Source: JAUIIK01 sp963709995
GTDB taxonomy: Bacteria > Chloroflexota > Chloroflexia > Thermomicrobiales > CFX8
NCBI GenBank assembly: GCA_963709995.1
Contig: CAVPYN010000002.1
Span: forward strand, 649,061 to 713,060
Direction of reading: 5' to 3'
Length of the DNA stretch: 64,000 nt
A program made the translations under genes and the position numbers. The notes under the pieces were generated by a model. The model worked only from the letters and a program-made list of their open reading frames with translations. It was not told the origin of the DNA and did no database searches. Shown here piece after piece: positions 37,101 to 46,712 of this stretch (positions are counted from its first letter, which is position 1; the number at the start of each line of letters is the position of its first letter).

Positions 37101-38033
37101 ATGCAGCACATTCTTCGCGTTTCCCAATTTGATCGCCCGTTGCTGGACCAGATCCTGAGCCGCTCCGATCACATGCGTCTCACAGCCGAGCAGGGTGGTG
37201 ATCGCAGTCTTGCGGGAAAGATCCTGGCGACGGTCTTCTATGAACCGAGCACGCGAACTAGATTGAGCTTCGAATCAGCGATGATGCGCCTCGGCGGGAA
37301 TGTCATCTCGGCGGAGATGGCGGCGGATACATCATCGGCCGCCAAGGGTGAAACGATCGAAGACACCGTTCGTATTCTTGAGTCCTACGCAGACGCAATT
37401 GTCTTCCGACACCCGGCCGCCAGCGCGGTTGAACGGGCCGCGCAGTTTGCTTCCGTGCCGGTTATCAACGGCGGTGACGGCGCTCACGAGCATCCTACCC
37501 AGGCGCTCCTCGATCTCTATACGATCAACCGAGAAATCGGCCGGATTGACGACTTGAACGTCGCGCTTGTGGGCGACTTGAAGTACGGGCGCGCGCCGCG
37601 CTCGCTCGCGATGCTTCTGACGCGGACGGAGAATTGTCACATCCAGTTGGTTTCACCCCCACAACTCCCAATGAGCGACGACGTCACCGACGCGCTTGAC
37701 GCCGCCAGTGTGTCGTACGAGATCGTTCATGAACTCGACCGGGCGATACAAACGGCAGACATCGTCTACGTCACACGCATCCAGAAGGAGCGTTTTCCGA
37801 GCGCCGAAGCCTTCGCCGAGGTCGAGGGCGTGTACCAGTTCACAACGGAGCATGCCACTCGCATGAAGGAGGGATCCGCGCTCCTGCACCCTTTGCCACG
37901 AGTGAACGAGATTGCGCCAGGGGTGGATGGACTTCCACGGGCGGCCTACTTTCGTCAAGCACAGAATGGCGTCTACGTACGCATGGCGCTGCTCAAAATG
38001 CTCCTGAATCCTCAGGTGGATCTGACGACATAG
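37101..38033 (+). CDS. pyrB: Aspartate carbamoyltransferase catalytic subunit
   Basis: PyrB makes N-carbamoyl-aspartate from carbamoyl phosphate and aspartate in pyrimidine synthesis. The 310-residue protein shows the carbamoyl-phosphate motif FYEPSTRTRLSFESAM, the GGDGAHEHPTQALLDLY site and HPLPRVNEIAP. The ATG at 37101 follows a GAAGG element. There is no pyrI or pyrR next to it, and the only other pyrimidine gene visible is pyrE about 2.5 kb away. Its 3' end overlaps the convergent DUF951 gene by about 40 bases. Confidence 0.95.
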   Translation: MQHILRVSQFDRPLLDQILSRSDHMRLTAEQGGDRSLAGKILATVFYEPSTRTRLSFESAMMRLGGNVISAEMAADTSSAAKGETIEDTVRILESYADAIVFRHPAASAVERAAQFASVPVINGGDGAHEHPTQALLDLYTINREIGRIDDLNVALVGDLKYGRAPRSLAMLLTRTENCHIQLVSPPQLPMSDDVTDALDAASVSYEIVHELDRAIQTADIVYVTRIQKERFPSAEAFAEVEGVYQFTTEHATRMKEGSALLHPLPRVNEIAPGVDGLPRAAYFRQAQNGVYVRMALLKMLLNPQVDLTT

Positions 38034-38286
38034 ACTCGTTTGCAGCCTGGCCAGCCAGGATTTCCTCAGCAAGAACCATCGCCGGCCCGCGAGAAACGAA
38101 CCGCTTGAGGCGTCTTTCCAAGGTGCGTCTCGGCATCAGGACCCTGCGGGAGCAGCCTTCACAGCGCATCCGAATATCGGCGCCCAGCCCGGTCACGGTC
38201 CAGATCCGCGAACCACAGGGATGCGGCTTGCGCAGCTCCACCACATCTCCGACGACGACTTCGAGCGGACCGTCTTTCCTTGTCAC
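37993..38286 (-). CDS. DUF951 family protein
   Basis: A 97-residue protein with the DUF951 core: VVGDVVELRKPHPCGSRIWT, GADIRMRCEGCSRRVLMPR. Three conserved cysteines (24, 42 and 45) probably bind zinc. The family is usually 60-70 residues; here about 30 extra residues follow the core and run into the 3' end of pyrB. The GTG at 38286 directly precedes the conserved domain. It diverges from the membrane-protein gene at 38375. Its function is unknown; a nucleic-acid-binding role is often suggested for such small OB/ribbon proteins. Confidence 0.82.
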   Translation of the reverse strand: MTRKDGPLEVVVGDVVELRKPHPCGSRIWTVTGLGADIRMRCEGCSRRVLMPRRTLERRLKRFVSRGPAMVLAEEILAGQAANESMSSDPPEDSGAF

Positions 38287-38374
38287 CTCTCCGCCTCCAC
38301 TTCTCGCGGATCCCCTGCCAGCATACAGGAGTTGGCGCGTGATACACTGCGCTCCGGAAGGAGTACGTACACCT

Positions 38375-38941
38375 ATGCGAAGACTCGCCATGCCCCTGCT
38401 GTGGGTCTTTCTGGTCATGAATCTCTGGCTGCTGCTCGGCCATCTCGTGCTCAACCGCGACGTTGGAGATCGAAGCCTGGCACACCCCGAGGCAGTGCTC
38501 ACGGCAGCTCTTCTCGTTCTCGCGCCCGCGTTGATCTTTCTCCCGATCGCAAGCCATTTGCCAGCACCGTTCTATGACGTCGAGGCGATACTCGGCTGGG
38601 GGACGCTTGGATTCGTTGTCATTTTCTTCCAACCGGGCGATACGCTAACCCAGGCTCAGTTTCTCGCCCTATTGCTGCCACTGATGGTGGCGCTCGCCTC
38701 GATCACAACACTGATCGCCTACTTTTTCGTCCGGCGCATCCAGCACGATCAGGAGCGCGCTAGCAGTTTTCTGCAGGCGCGTCGAATCGGCTACATGGTT
38801 GCACTTGCGCTGGTAACGCTTGGGCTGCTTTCGACGCTCAAACTGCTCACGCCATTCAACGGCGCGCTGGTCGTAGCCGTCGCGGTGCTTGTTGAATCGC
38901 TTGTCCTCGCTAGCCGGCCCTCCCGGCGGCAACCTGCCTGA
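38375..38941 (+). CDS. Integral membrane protein of unknown function
   Basis: A protein of about 188 residues with roughly five hydrophobic segments (LAMPLLWVFLVMNLWLLLGH, VLTAALLVLAPALIFLPIA, LGWGTLGFVVIFF, LALLLPLMVALASITTLIAY, VALALVTLGLLSTL) and a final one near the C-terminus. The basic tail should be cytoplasmic. The ATG at 38375 follows GGAAGGAG. Its 3' end overlaps the extended reading frame of the convergent metX gene. I do not recognise the family. Confidence 0.7.
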   Translation: MRRLAMPLLWVFLVMNLWLLLGHLVLNRDVGDRSLAHPEAVLTAALLVLAPALIFLPIASHLPAPFYDVEAILGWGTLGFVVIFFQPGDTLTQAQFLALLLPLMVALASITTLIAYFFVRRIQHDQERASSFLQARRIGYMVALALVTLGLLSTLKLLTPFNGALVVAVAVLVESLVLASRPSRRQPA

Positions 38942-40051
38942 TCATCCAGCGCGTCGCGCAGGATGGCACTCATCTCGTCGATCCGATTGAGAAACCCATC
39001 ATGTCCGTTGATGGACACCAGTTCACGATACGTCGCTTCGCCCCCGCTCCGGATGACCACCTCTGCCGAGTCTCGCACGTGCGCCGCCGGAAAGAGGATG
39101 TCACTGTCGATTCCGATGAAGACACATTTGGCCCGGACCTGAGCAGCAGCCATTTCCTCGCCACCACGATCGCGACCAATATCGTGGGAATCCATAACCC
39201 TAGACAGATACAGATAGCTGTTTGCATCGAACCGTCTGGCTAGTTTGTCGCCCTGGTAGTGCAGGTAGCCTTCAACGTCGTACCGGTCCTGAAACTCGCT
39301 CCACTCGTTGTAACGGGCGGGACGGCGTCCAAATCGCTCGCTCATCAAGCTATCGCTCTGAAACGTCACCATGCCCAGCATGCGTGCGAGAGCGACTCCG
39401 CGTTCCGGTCCACACTCCTGATTCATATTCGCCGTCTGACCATGCCGGATCAAGCATGATCGCGCGACGCTGGATCTCGTTGTAGGCGATTCCCTGGGCA
39501 TGAAAGACGGATGACGCGGCGATGACGATTGCGGTCTTCGCCAGATCCGGCGCCATGATCGCCAGCTCGATCGATTCCATGCCGCCCAACGAGCCGCCAA
39601 CAACAGCCGCGAGCCGGTCAATGCCCAGGACCTGCAGCATTCTGAGTTGAGCAGCGACCAGGTCTCGCACGGTGAGCTTTGGAAATCGCAAGTTGTACTT
39701 CCTGCCCTCCGGCCCGACCGATCGCGGCCCAGTGGAGCCATAGCAGGAGCCTAGAGCGTTCGCACAAATGATGAAGTATCGGTCAGTGTCGAAGGCTTTC
39801 CCCGGCCCCAGGATCGCTTCCCACCAGCCCGGTCCATCGCCAGGGAGATCGGGATGGCTCGCCACGTGAGCGTCTCCAGTGAGGGCATGAAAGATGAGGA
39901 TCGCGTTGCCCCGGACGGCATCCAGTTCACCCCAAGTCTCGACAGCAAGCTCAACGTCGTCAAGGCTTGCCCCATGATCGGTTACAAAGGGCCTATCCGG
40001 AGTGGCGATAGTGACCGTGAATCTCGGAGGGAACGATCGAACGACTCCCAT
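38791..40051 (-). CDS. metX: Homoserine O-acetyltransferase (one frameshift)
   Basis: MetX acylates homoserine for direct-sulfurylation methionine synthesis. The N-terminal part contains YETWGE-like AVETWGELDAVRGNAIL and GPGKAFDTDRYFIICANALG. The GSTGPRS segment and the nucleophile elbow VVGGSLGGMESIELA follow. From about 39440 the protein continues in another frame through NQECGPERGVALARMLGM, RFDANSYLYLSRVMDSHD and the catalytic-His segment SINGHDGFLN. The expected end is near 38945. In the present frame it runs on by about 50 low-complexity residues to 38791, so a second error near the end is possible. It is controlled by the SAM-I riboswitch upstream. The substrate could also be succinyl-CoA. 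Confidence 0.87.
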
Positions 40052-40187
40052 GTGACGTTTCCTTTCAACCCCCAGCAAACCTAGCTGGGCGGGGCGACAT
40101 AGAGCGCGACCATTGTTTGGGTCGCGTTCCCTGCGCCACCGAGGAAACGACGTCAACGAGCATCAAGCCCACGACGTTTCACGTTTC

Positions 40188-40290
40188 GCTCATCTTTCGG
40201 GACGATATCCCGCCGGAGTTAGCACCATGCGACATGTGCGCTGGTTGCCGGGTTTCAAAGGGCCGGTTCCCTCCACCTCTCTGGATGAGC
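40188..40290 (-). promoter_or_regulatory. SAM-I (S-box) riboswitch controlling metX
   Basis: The minus strand carries the S-box core in order. P1 GCTCATC (40290-40284) pairs with GATGAGC (40194-40188). Between them lie AGAGAGGTGGAGGGAACCGG, then CCTTTGAAACCCGGCAACC, then TGGTGCTAACTCC and GAAAGATGAG. It lies 137 bases before the metX start, the expected position for control of methionine genes by S-adenosylmethionine. Confidence 0.95.
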
Positions 40291-40315
40291 GCAGGGATAT
40301 TCGATTGTTGGCCGC

Positions 40316-40344
40316 ATCCTAGCAGCCGCCTGCTGGACTGTCAA
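40316..40344 (-). promoter_or_regulatory. Sigma-70-type promoter of the metX transcript
   Basis: On the minus strand TTGACA (40344-40339) and TAGGAT (40321-40316) are 17 bases apart. Transcription would start near 40309, about 20 bases before the riboswitch P1 stem. Confidence 0.75.
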
Positions 40345-40506
40345 CGACAGGCCTGTGGAAGATGGAGTGTGTCACCTGCACCGGACTCTCAACGAGGGCA
40401 CGAGAGCCACGCCAGGAAAATGAACCCTCGAACGAACGGCACCCGCGCCAGGCTTGGAAAACGACGCTGGGCCTGGTTTCGTGCCCCGGATGGCCCCGGC
40501 TAGCGG

Positions 40507-41030
40507 CTAGTAGCCGACTTCCGTGATCTCCCTGCCCATTGCGTGCGGTGGCGCCTCGTCGGGGTGAAACAGTTCGACGACGTCGTTGAGCAGCCCGAAC
40601 ACCCGGATCGGATAGTCAATGCCGCTCAGATCGGCGAGCGTCCCGACCGCGATCGGCGTTCCGCCCGCCGCGCTAATCGTCTGAACAAATTCCTTCATCG
40701 TTGCTCCGGTCAGGATCAGGTTGTCGATGACCAGTACCCGCTTGCCCTCCAGGTATTGCGGGCCCGGCGTGAAGTGATAGCCGTTACGTCGTGGCGCGCA
40801 TAGATCGACCGGCCGCCGGGGTTCCAGAAAGTACGCGACCCATTGAGCGAGACCCGCTCCCCAGATGGACGGCGCCGCGACGATATCGATACGACTCGGA
40901 AAGAAGTGCCTTAGCAAGGGAGTAACCAAGCCTGCTCGCCAGATGCGTATCTGAAAGTAGCTCGGTCACGGTCAAGCAGCTTGAGCGACTGCATGCCGGA
41001 TCGGTAGGCGAATCGACCTTCCGTGATCAT
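40507..41030 (-). CDS. pyrE: Orotate phosphoribosyltransferase (one frameshift)
   Basis: PyrE couples orotate to PRPP. The N-terminal portion MITEGRFAYRSGMQSLKLL lies in one frame from ATG 41030. From about 40935 the protein continues in another frame with LLRHFFPSRIDIVAAPSIWG and GYHFTPGPQYLEG. The PRPP loop RVLVIDNLILTGATMKE follows. That loop reads D-N instead of the usual D-D, a variation to note. In-frame residues LVREIEEAG precede the chosen ATG but no start codon is found before a stop, so the N-terminus is uncertain. A PyrE-like or adenine/xanthine phosphoribosyltransferase is the alternative. Confidence 0.72.
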
Positions 41031-41175
41031 CCCGGCTTCTTCAATTTCACGGACGAGCCTTCGTGGGTGCGATCTATCTGAACCACCCGACCGACTTCCT
41101 TAGATAACAATTGCCCCGGCTGAATTATCAAACGAGCCAGGCGTTGCCGTCCACCACCTGGCTCGATTTACATCG

Positions 41176-42081
41176 CTTATGCGACGGCGATTACGAGGCT
41201 GATGCCCCCTTGCTCGACTGGCACCCGGAGAATGTTGCCCCACTCAGTCCAGGAGCCATCGTAGTTTCGCACCGATGGATATCCCAGCAGTTCGGTCAGG
41301 ACGAACCAGGAATGCGAAGAACGTTCCCCAATCCGGCAGTAGACGACGACATCGTGTCCGCGGTAATGCCCTTGCCTTCGTAGAGTTCGCCGTCAGTTCT
41401 TCGGCGCTCTTGAACGTGCCATCCGGAGCGACCGCCTGCGCCCAGGGGATGCTCGACGCACCGGGGATATGCCCGCCGCGCAGGACGCCCTCCTGCGGGT
41501 ACTCGGGCATGTGGGTTACTTCGCCGGAGAATTCCGCCGGGGAGCGCACGTCGACCAGCGGCTTGCCATCGCGGATCTTTTTGAGCCCGTCATATCCGAT
41601 GTGGTTGAGGACATCATCGCGAAAAGCCCGGAGTTCGGGTCTGCGCTTCGCCCCGCTGTATGTCGCCAGCGCAACGTCGGTCTGGTCACGCAGTCAGCTC
41701 GCGCCCCTCGGCAACCCATTTGTCACGACCGCCGTTCATGACCTTCGCGTTGTCGTGGCCCATGTACTTGAAGAACCAGTATGCGTAGGCTGCCCACCAG
41801 TTTGTCCTGTCGCCGTAGAAGATTACGGTCGTGTCCGGCGTTATGCCTTTGCGGCCCATCAACTCGTTGAAGCCGTCCTCGTCGACAAAGTCGCGAATGG
41901 TTTGATCCTGCAACTCGGTTGTCCAGTCGAGTTTTACCGCCCCGGGAATGTGTCCAACCTCGTACAGCAGGATGTCCTCGTTGACCTCCGCCAGGACGAG
42001 TCCAGGATCATCCTTGTGCTCCGCAACCCATTCAGTTGAGACAAGCGCCTCTGGATTCGCGTAACCGGCCCTTGATGCCAT
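41176..42081 (-). CDS. Thiosulfate sulfurtransferase, two-domain rhodanese (about three frameshifts)
   Basis: This enzyme moves sulfane sulfur between thiosulfate and thiophilic acceptors. The first domain (EALVSTEWVAEH, LYEVGHIPGAVKLDWTTELQ, TVIFYGDRTNWWAAYAYWFF) lacks a catalytic cysteine, as expected for the N-terminal domain. The second domain has LVDVRSPAEFSGE, GGHIPGASSIPWAQAV and the active loop DVVVYCRIGERSSHSWF, followed by LLGYPSVRNYDGSWTEWGN. Segments switch frame near 41695, 41395 and 41375. The ATG at 42081 follows AAGGG. It diverges from fur, and sulfur transfer to the neighbouring SUF genes is conceivable. Confidence 0.85.
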
Positions 42082-42264
42082 TTTGCTGCCCTTTCCACTA
42101 CGACGATCAACGCACTTCCGCCAACGCCCAGGTCTCGTTAAAACCAAGGCCCTATGGGCTCATAAACGTCCAGCGCCAGGGTATCCTTCCCACGCTCCGG
42201 CTATTTTCACCCAAATTGTTGAATCCCGACCGCGTTGGTATGATTTATCGTAGCATAGTAGCAG

Positions 42265-42284
42265 TGATTATCAGTTGCGAATCA
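42265..42284. promoter_or_regulatory. Possible Fur-type operator upstream of fur
   Basis: TGATTATCAGTTGCGAATCA is an imperfect dyad (TGATT...AATCA) resembling AT-rich Fur/PerR boxes. It lies 16 bases before the regulator's ATG, which would fit autoregulation. The match is visual only. Confidence 0.35.
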
Positions 42285-42299
42285 TTCCCAAAGAAGGCA

Positions 42300-42746
42300 A
42301 TGGACAAGACGATTTCCAATCCAGACAATTCAATACTGCCCGATGACATCCGCGTGACACCGCAACGCGTCGCGGTGCTTGAGGAATTACGCCGGGCGAA
42401 GGGTGAACATCTGACCGCGGCGGAGATCGCCGAGCGGGTTCGAGCAAGACATCCCACGGTGTCAGTCGGCACCGTGTACCGGACGCTGCACACGTTTGCC
42501 GAGCATGGCGTCATCCTGGAATTTCCCTTTGGCGATCAGGCGAGCCGCTTCGATAGCCGTCCGGACCGGCACGACCATGTCCGGTGTTCGATCTGCGGCG
42601 AACTGCGTGACGTTGACGTTCCGAGCGCGCTTCTGGCCCACCAGGTGGCGGCGGAGCAAACCGGCTATCAGATTGATGGTCATCAAACGATCTTTTCGGG
42701 CACCTGCCCGGCATGTCAAATCGAGCAAGATCGCTCTGACGAATAG
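42300..42746 (+). CDS. Fur family transcriptional regulator
   Basis: A 148-residue metalloregulator. The N-terminal winged helix has VTPQRVAVLEELRRAKGEHLT and SVGTVYRTLHTFAEHGVILEF. The metal/dimer domain has RFDSRPDRHDHVRC with two CxxC pairs (CSIC and CPAC), a structural zinc site. The ATG at 42300 has GAAGG very close upstream. It lies directly before the SUF genes and beside a possible self-operator, so iron or peroxide control of Fe-S assembly is likely (inference). Fur, PerR and Zur cannot be separated with confidence here. Confidence 0.85.
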   Translation: MDKTISNPDNSILPDDIRVTPQRVAVLEELRRAKGEHLTAAEIAERVRARHPTVSVGTVYRTLHTFAEHGVILEFPFGDQASRFDSRPDRHDHVRCSICGELRDVDVPSALLAHQVAAEQTGYQIDGHQTIFSGTCPACQIEQDRSDE

Positions 42747-42853
42747 GAGGGAGTGCGGTCTTTCCAACCAGATCGATGAACGGCAAGACTGAGCCAAGGA
42801 ACACAGGCTCAATTCATGTTTACAGATGAACAACGGAGGAGGGATAGACATCC

Positions 42854-43650
42854 ATGAGCAATGAGTCACTGCTCGTTATTGAGGATCTCCATGCTGGCAT
42901 CGAAGGGCAAGGAGATTCTTCGCGGTGTCAATTTGACAGTCGAACCGTGGCGAGATTCACGCCATGATGGGACCGAATGGTTCTGGAAAGAGCACGCTGG
43001 CCTACGTCATCGCCGGTCACCCCAATTATGAAGTGCACGCCGGCAGGGTGCATGTACAAGGGTGAGGACATCCTCGAACTTGGCCCGGACGAACGCGCCC
43101 AGAAAGGGATCTTTCTCGCGTTCCAGTATCCGACGGCAATCCCCGGTGTCACGATGGCGAACTTCCTGCGAATGGCCGCCAACTCAGTGCGCGCAGCCCG
43201 CGCCGAGGCAGGCGAAGGACGTCGAAGTTTTCACGCCGCGCGAGTTCCGACGTACGCTTGCGCGAAAGGATGGCGCAGCTCAAGATGGACGAGTCGATCG
43301 CAACCCGCTATCTGAACGAAGGTTTTTCCGGCGGTGAGAAGAAGCGCGCCGAGATCCTCCAGATGGCGCTGCTCGAGCCGGAGATGTGCATCATGGACGA
43401 GACCGATTCGGGTCTCGATATCGATGCCTTGCGCAGTCGTGTCCGAAGGCGTCAACAAGCTCTTCAACGCCGGATATGGGCATGCTGCTGATCACCCACT
43501 ACCAGCGCTTGCTGAACTACATCACACCCGACTTTCGTCCACGTCGTGATGGATGGCCGGATCGTCGCTCGGGCGGTCCGGAAGTTGCGGCCGAACTCGA
43601 AGCGCAGGGCTATGACGTGAAGGACCACGTCGCCGTCGGCGACTGCCTAA
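42854..43650 (+). CDS. sufC: Fe-S cluster assembly ATPase SufC (several frameshifts)
   Basis: SufC is the ABC-type ATPase of the SufBC2D scaffold. Recognisable segments, in order, are LLVIEDLHAGIEG, MMGPNGSGKSTLAYVIAGHP (Walker A), YKGEDILELGPDERAQKGIF, LAFQYPTAIPGVTMANFLRM and NEGFSGGEKKRAEILQMALL (signature). EPEMCIMDETDSGLDIDALR (Walker B) and LLITHYQRLLNYITPDF follow. They alternate among the three frames, needing roughly six single-base corrections. The ATG at 42854 follows GGAGGAGGG. The end is placed at the TAA at 43648-43650, but the last frame is uncertain. It starts the SUF cluster. Confidence 0.85.
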
Positions 43651-43699
43651 GTCTCCGACGTTGCACTAACCGATTCGCGGAAGGGAACAGGCCCGAGAA

Positions 43700-45135
43700 A
43701 TGGCAACTACCGATCCAACAAAGCGAGAATTGCGATTCGAACCCGCCGCAGGAAGTTGAAATCGCTGACTACCAGTACGGATTCCACGACGAAGAGGACT
43801 ACTTCTTCAAGCGGAAAGCGGGCTCAACGCCGAGCGTCGTCCGGAAGATCTCGAAATGAAGGACGAGCCGGAATGGATGCTCGAGTACCGCCTGAAGGCG
43901 CTCGACTACTTCAAAGCGACCGATGCCCAACTGGGGCGGGGATCTGTCCGGCATCAATTTCGACGACATCTTCTATTACATCCGGCCGTCCGAAAAGCAG
44001 GGCAAGACCTGGGATGAGGTTCCCGCCTACATCAAGGACACGTTCGACAAGCTGGGTATTCCCGAAGCTGAGAAGAAGTTTCTGGCTGGGGTCGGCGCGC
44101 AGTACGAATCCGAGGTCGTCTACCACTCACTTCGCGAAGACCTCGAAAACTGGGCGTCATCTTCCTCGACATGGACTCCGGGCTTGCGCGAGTACCCGGA
44201 ACTGGTCAAGCAAGTATTTCGGCACGATCATTCCGGCCAACGACAACAAGTTCGCCGCGTTGAACTCGGCGGTCTGGTCGGGTGGCTCCTTCGTTTACGT
44301 TCCGAAGGGCGTCAGGATCGATGTGCCGCTGCAGGCGTACTTCCGGATCAATGCCGAGAATATGGGCCAGTTCGAGCGCACGCTGATCATCTGCGAACCT
44401 GACTCCTACGTCCACTACGTCGAAGGCTGCACCGCGCCGACTTATTCAGCACTGACTCCCTGCACTCGGCGGTCGTCGAGATCGTGGTCGAGGACGACGC
44501 TCGCTGCCGGTACACGACGATCCAGAACTGGTCGCAGAACGTCTACAACCTCGTCACCAAGCGTGCCGCGGCCTACAGGAACGCGACGATGGAGTGGGTT
44601 GATGGCAACCTCGGCTCCAAGACTCACGATGAAGTACCCGGCGGTCATGCTGATGGAGCCGGGCGCGCGCGGCGAGATCCTCTCGGTCGCCTTCGCGAGG
44701 GACGGCAGCACCAGGATGCCGGTGCGAAAATGACACACGTCGCTCCGAATACCTCCTCGCAGATCATCTCGAAATCGATTTCGAAGGGCAAGGACGCTCG
44801 TCGTATCGCGGTCTGGTCAAGATTCACAAGGGGCGCAAACGGTTCGCGCCAATGTCGTCTGTGACGCGCTGCTCATCGACGAAAAGAGCCGCACCGATAC
44901 CTATCCGTATATGGAGATCGAAGAGGACGATGTCTCGATCGGTCACGAGGCGACGGTCTCGAAGGTGGCCGACGAGCAGATCTTCTACCTGCAGTCACGC
45001 GGTATCTCCGAAGACGAAGCGATGAGCATGATTGTGAATGGCTTCATCGAACCGATCACCAAGGAACTGCCGCTTGAATACGCCGTCGAGCTCAATCGCC
45101 TGATTCAGCTCGAGATGGAAGGTTCGGTCGGCTAG
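43700..45135 (+). CDS. sufB: Fe-S cluster assembly scaffold SufB (many frameshifts)
   Basis: SufB is the main scaffold subunit on which new clusters form. The reading begins MATTDPTKRELRFEPAA at 43700. It continues through DYQYGFHDEEDYFFK, PNWGGDLSGINFDDIFYYIR, EKKFLAGVGAQYESEVVYHS and IIPANDNKFAALNSAVWSGG. SFVYVPKGVRIDVPLQAYFR, YVHYVEGCTAP, TTIQNWSQNVYNLVTKRA and the final QIFYLQSRGISEDEAMSMIV complete it. These lie in all three frames, with about a dozen breaks in 1.4 kb. Every conserved block is present, so this is almost certainly one intact gene with local sequence errors. sufD follows 100 bases later. Confidence 0.88.
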
Positions 45136-45236
45136 ACGTCATGCATTGAGTCCCGGCGTTATCGGCTCCGGGGACCAGGTATCTGATCAGATCACGGTTG
45201 GCCGCCAGAGCGCGATGACTGATCCGAGGGAGGATT

Positions 45237-46599
45237 ATGGCTACTGTTGTACAGGAAGTGACCAGGGGATTCTCACGCGAAGCGGTTGAGGAGCTCTCCC
45301 GCCTACGCAACGAACCCGCCTGGCTGAAAACGCGGAGACTTGCGGCGTGGGAAGCCTACATGGCCATTCCGATGCCGGTTCGAACTGATGAGGAATGGCG
45401 CAGGACAGATATACGTGACCTGCCTCTCGACGACGTGCTGCCATACTCGCCTGAATTCTCCTCGCGTGTCGAGTCCCGGTCGGAGCTTCCGGAGAACGTG
45501 CGGGAGATCCTGAGTGGCGCGGCGGACATGTCCGGCATCGTCGTGCAAGAGGATTCATCGATCATTTATCACGAAGTTCGTCAGGATCTGGCGGCTCAGG
45601 GCGTCATCTTTGCCGATATGGATACGGCGATCGCGCGAGCATGCCGACCTGCTCGAAACCTACCTGATGTCGTCGGATACCGTGCCGATCAATCACAGCA
45701 AGTTTGCGGCGCTGCACAGCGCCTTCTGGTCCACCGGAGTGTTCCTCTACGTGCCGGACGATGTTGAGGTCGAACTGCCTTTCGAAGCAATCTCGACCCA
45801 CTCGAAACCAGGCATCGCGACGGCGTTTCACACGCTGGTCGTTGCCGGGGAGAACGCCCGGGTGACATTCATCGACTATTGCGTCTCAGACACATTGTCG
45901 AAGGATGTGGAAGGCGAATCGTTCGCAAACAATGTCATTGAGCTGCACGCGTCGGAAGGCAGCGAGCTCCGCTACATCCAAATTCAGAACTGGGGCCGTC
46001 ACGTCTGGAACTTCAATACCCAGCGTGGGCATATCGCCCAGGATGGAGCCATCCGCTCACTCAACGTCTCGCTCGGTTCGATGTTCAGCAAGAACAGCAT
46101 CGCTTCGATAATGGCGGAACCGGGCGCGCAGGCCGAGATGCTTGGCCTCTACTTTACCGACGAGAATCAGTTCCTGGACAACCACACCCATCAGGATCAC
46201 GATGCGCCATACGCGCTTAGCGATCTGCTTTTCAAAGGCGCGGTCAAGGACCGCTCGCGGGCGGTGTACTCGGGTCTGATACGCGTCGCTGAAAAGGCGT
46301 TCGGCACCGACGCCTACCAGGCGAATCGCAATCTCTCGCTCAGCGAGCATGCGCGCGTCGATACGATGCCCAATCTGGAAATCGGCGCGAACGATGTACG
46401 CTGCACACACGGCGCGACGGTTTCGCGTATCGAAGACGAGTATCTCTTCTATCTCATGAGCCGTGGGATCTCACGGACTGAGGCCGAAAAACTGATGATC
46501 GACGGATTCTTCGCTGAGGTGATCGACCGGGTGCCGGTGCCCCAGGTACAGGAAATCGTTCAAAACGTCATCGACCAGAAGATCGGCTATACCGTCTGA
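45237..46599 (+). CDS. sufD: Fe-S cluster assembly protein SufD (one frameshift)
   Basis: SufD pairs with SufB in the SufBC2D scaffold. The N-terminal part (45237 to about 45640) has LKTRRLAAWEAYMAIPMPVR and DEEWRRTDIRDLPLDDV. The rest continues in another frame with LLETYLMSSDTVPINHSKFA, TGVFLYVPDDVEVELPFEAI, LRYIQIQNWGRHVWNFNTQR and HTHQDHDAPYALSDLLFKGA. HARVDTMPNLEIGANDVRCT follows, and the tail is YLFYLMSRGISRTEAEKLMI. A strong hairpin follows 26 bases after the stop. Frame quality improves sharply after the single break. Confidence 0.92.
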
Positions 46600-46624
46600 T
46601 CGGTGGTCTCAATGCGGCAAGAGT

Positions 46625-46659
46625 GGATCGAGGGCGGTAGCGATTGCCGCCCTCGATCC
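46625..46659 (+). terminator. Hairpin terminator after sufD
   Basis: A perfect 13-bp stem (GGATCGAGGGCGG / CCGCCCTCGATCC) with a 9-base loop lies between sufD and the interrupted acetyltransferase gene. No T tract follows, so it may also act as a processing or attenuation element. Confidence 0.65.
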
Positions 46660-46681
46660 ATATCTATGGATAAGGAGATCA

Positions 46682-46712
46682 ATGGGTAGCCCCGGCTTTT
46701 GCGTCGCGCTAG
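46682..46712 (+). pseudogene. 5' end of an acetyltransferase gene interrupted by a mobile element
   Basis: An ATG at 46682 follows AAGGAG and begins MGSPGFCVAL before the IS end at 46713. Joined across the element to 51625, the frame continues EPVNEANFEDVVALDVSDDQ without a break, recreating a GNAT protein start. This is the left half of the gene whose body is at 51621-52058. Confidence 0.75.
46709..46712. repeat. CTAG target duplication, left copy
   Basis: CTAG borders the left inverted repeat. The same four bases stand at 48174-48177 (right end of the complete IS) and at 51621-51624 (outer end of the remnant). IS701-family elements typically duplicate a four-base YTAR target, which this fits. 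Confidence 0.75.

Larger units (their letters stand above)
40052..40506. other. Regulatory region upstream of metX
   Basis: No gene is supported in these 455 bases. They contain the SAM-I aptamer, its promoter, and a downstream hairpin CGCGACC / GGTCGCG around 40107-40127 that may be the expression platform. Another stem CCCAGC / GCTGGG lies next to the metX ribosome binding site. Confidence 0.6.
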
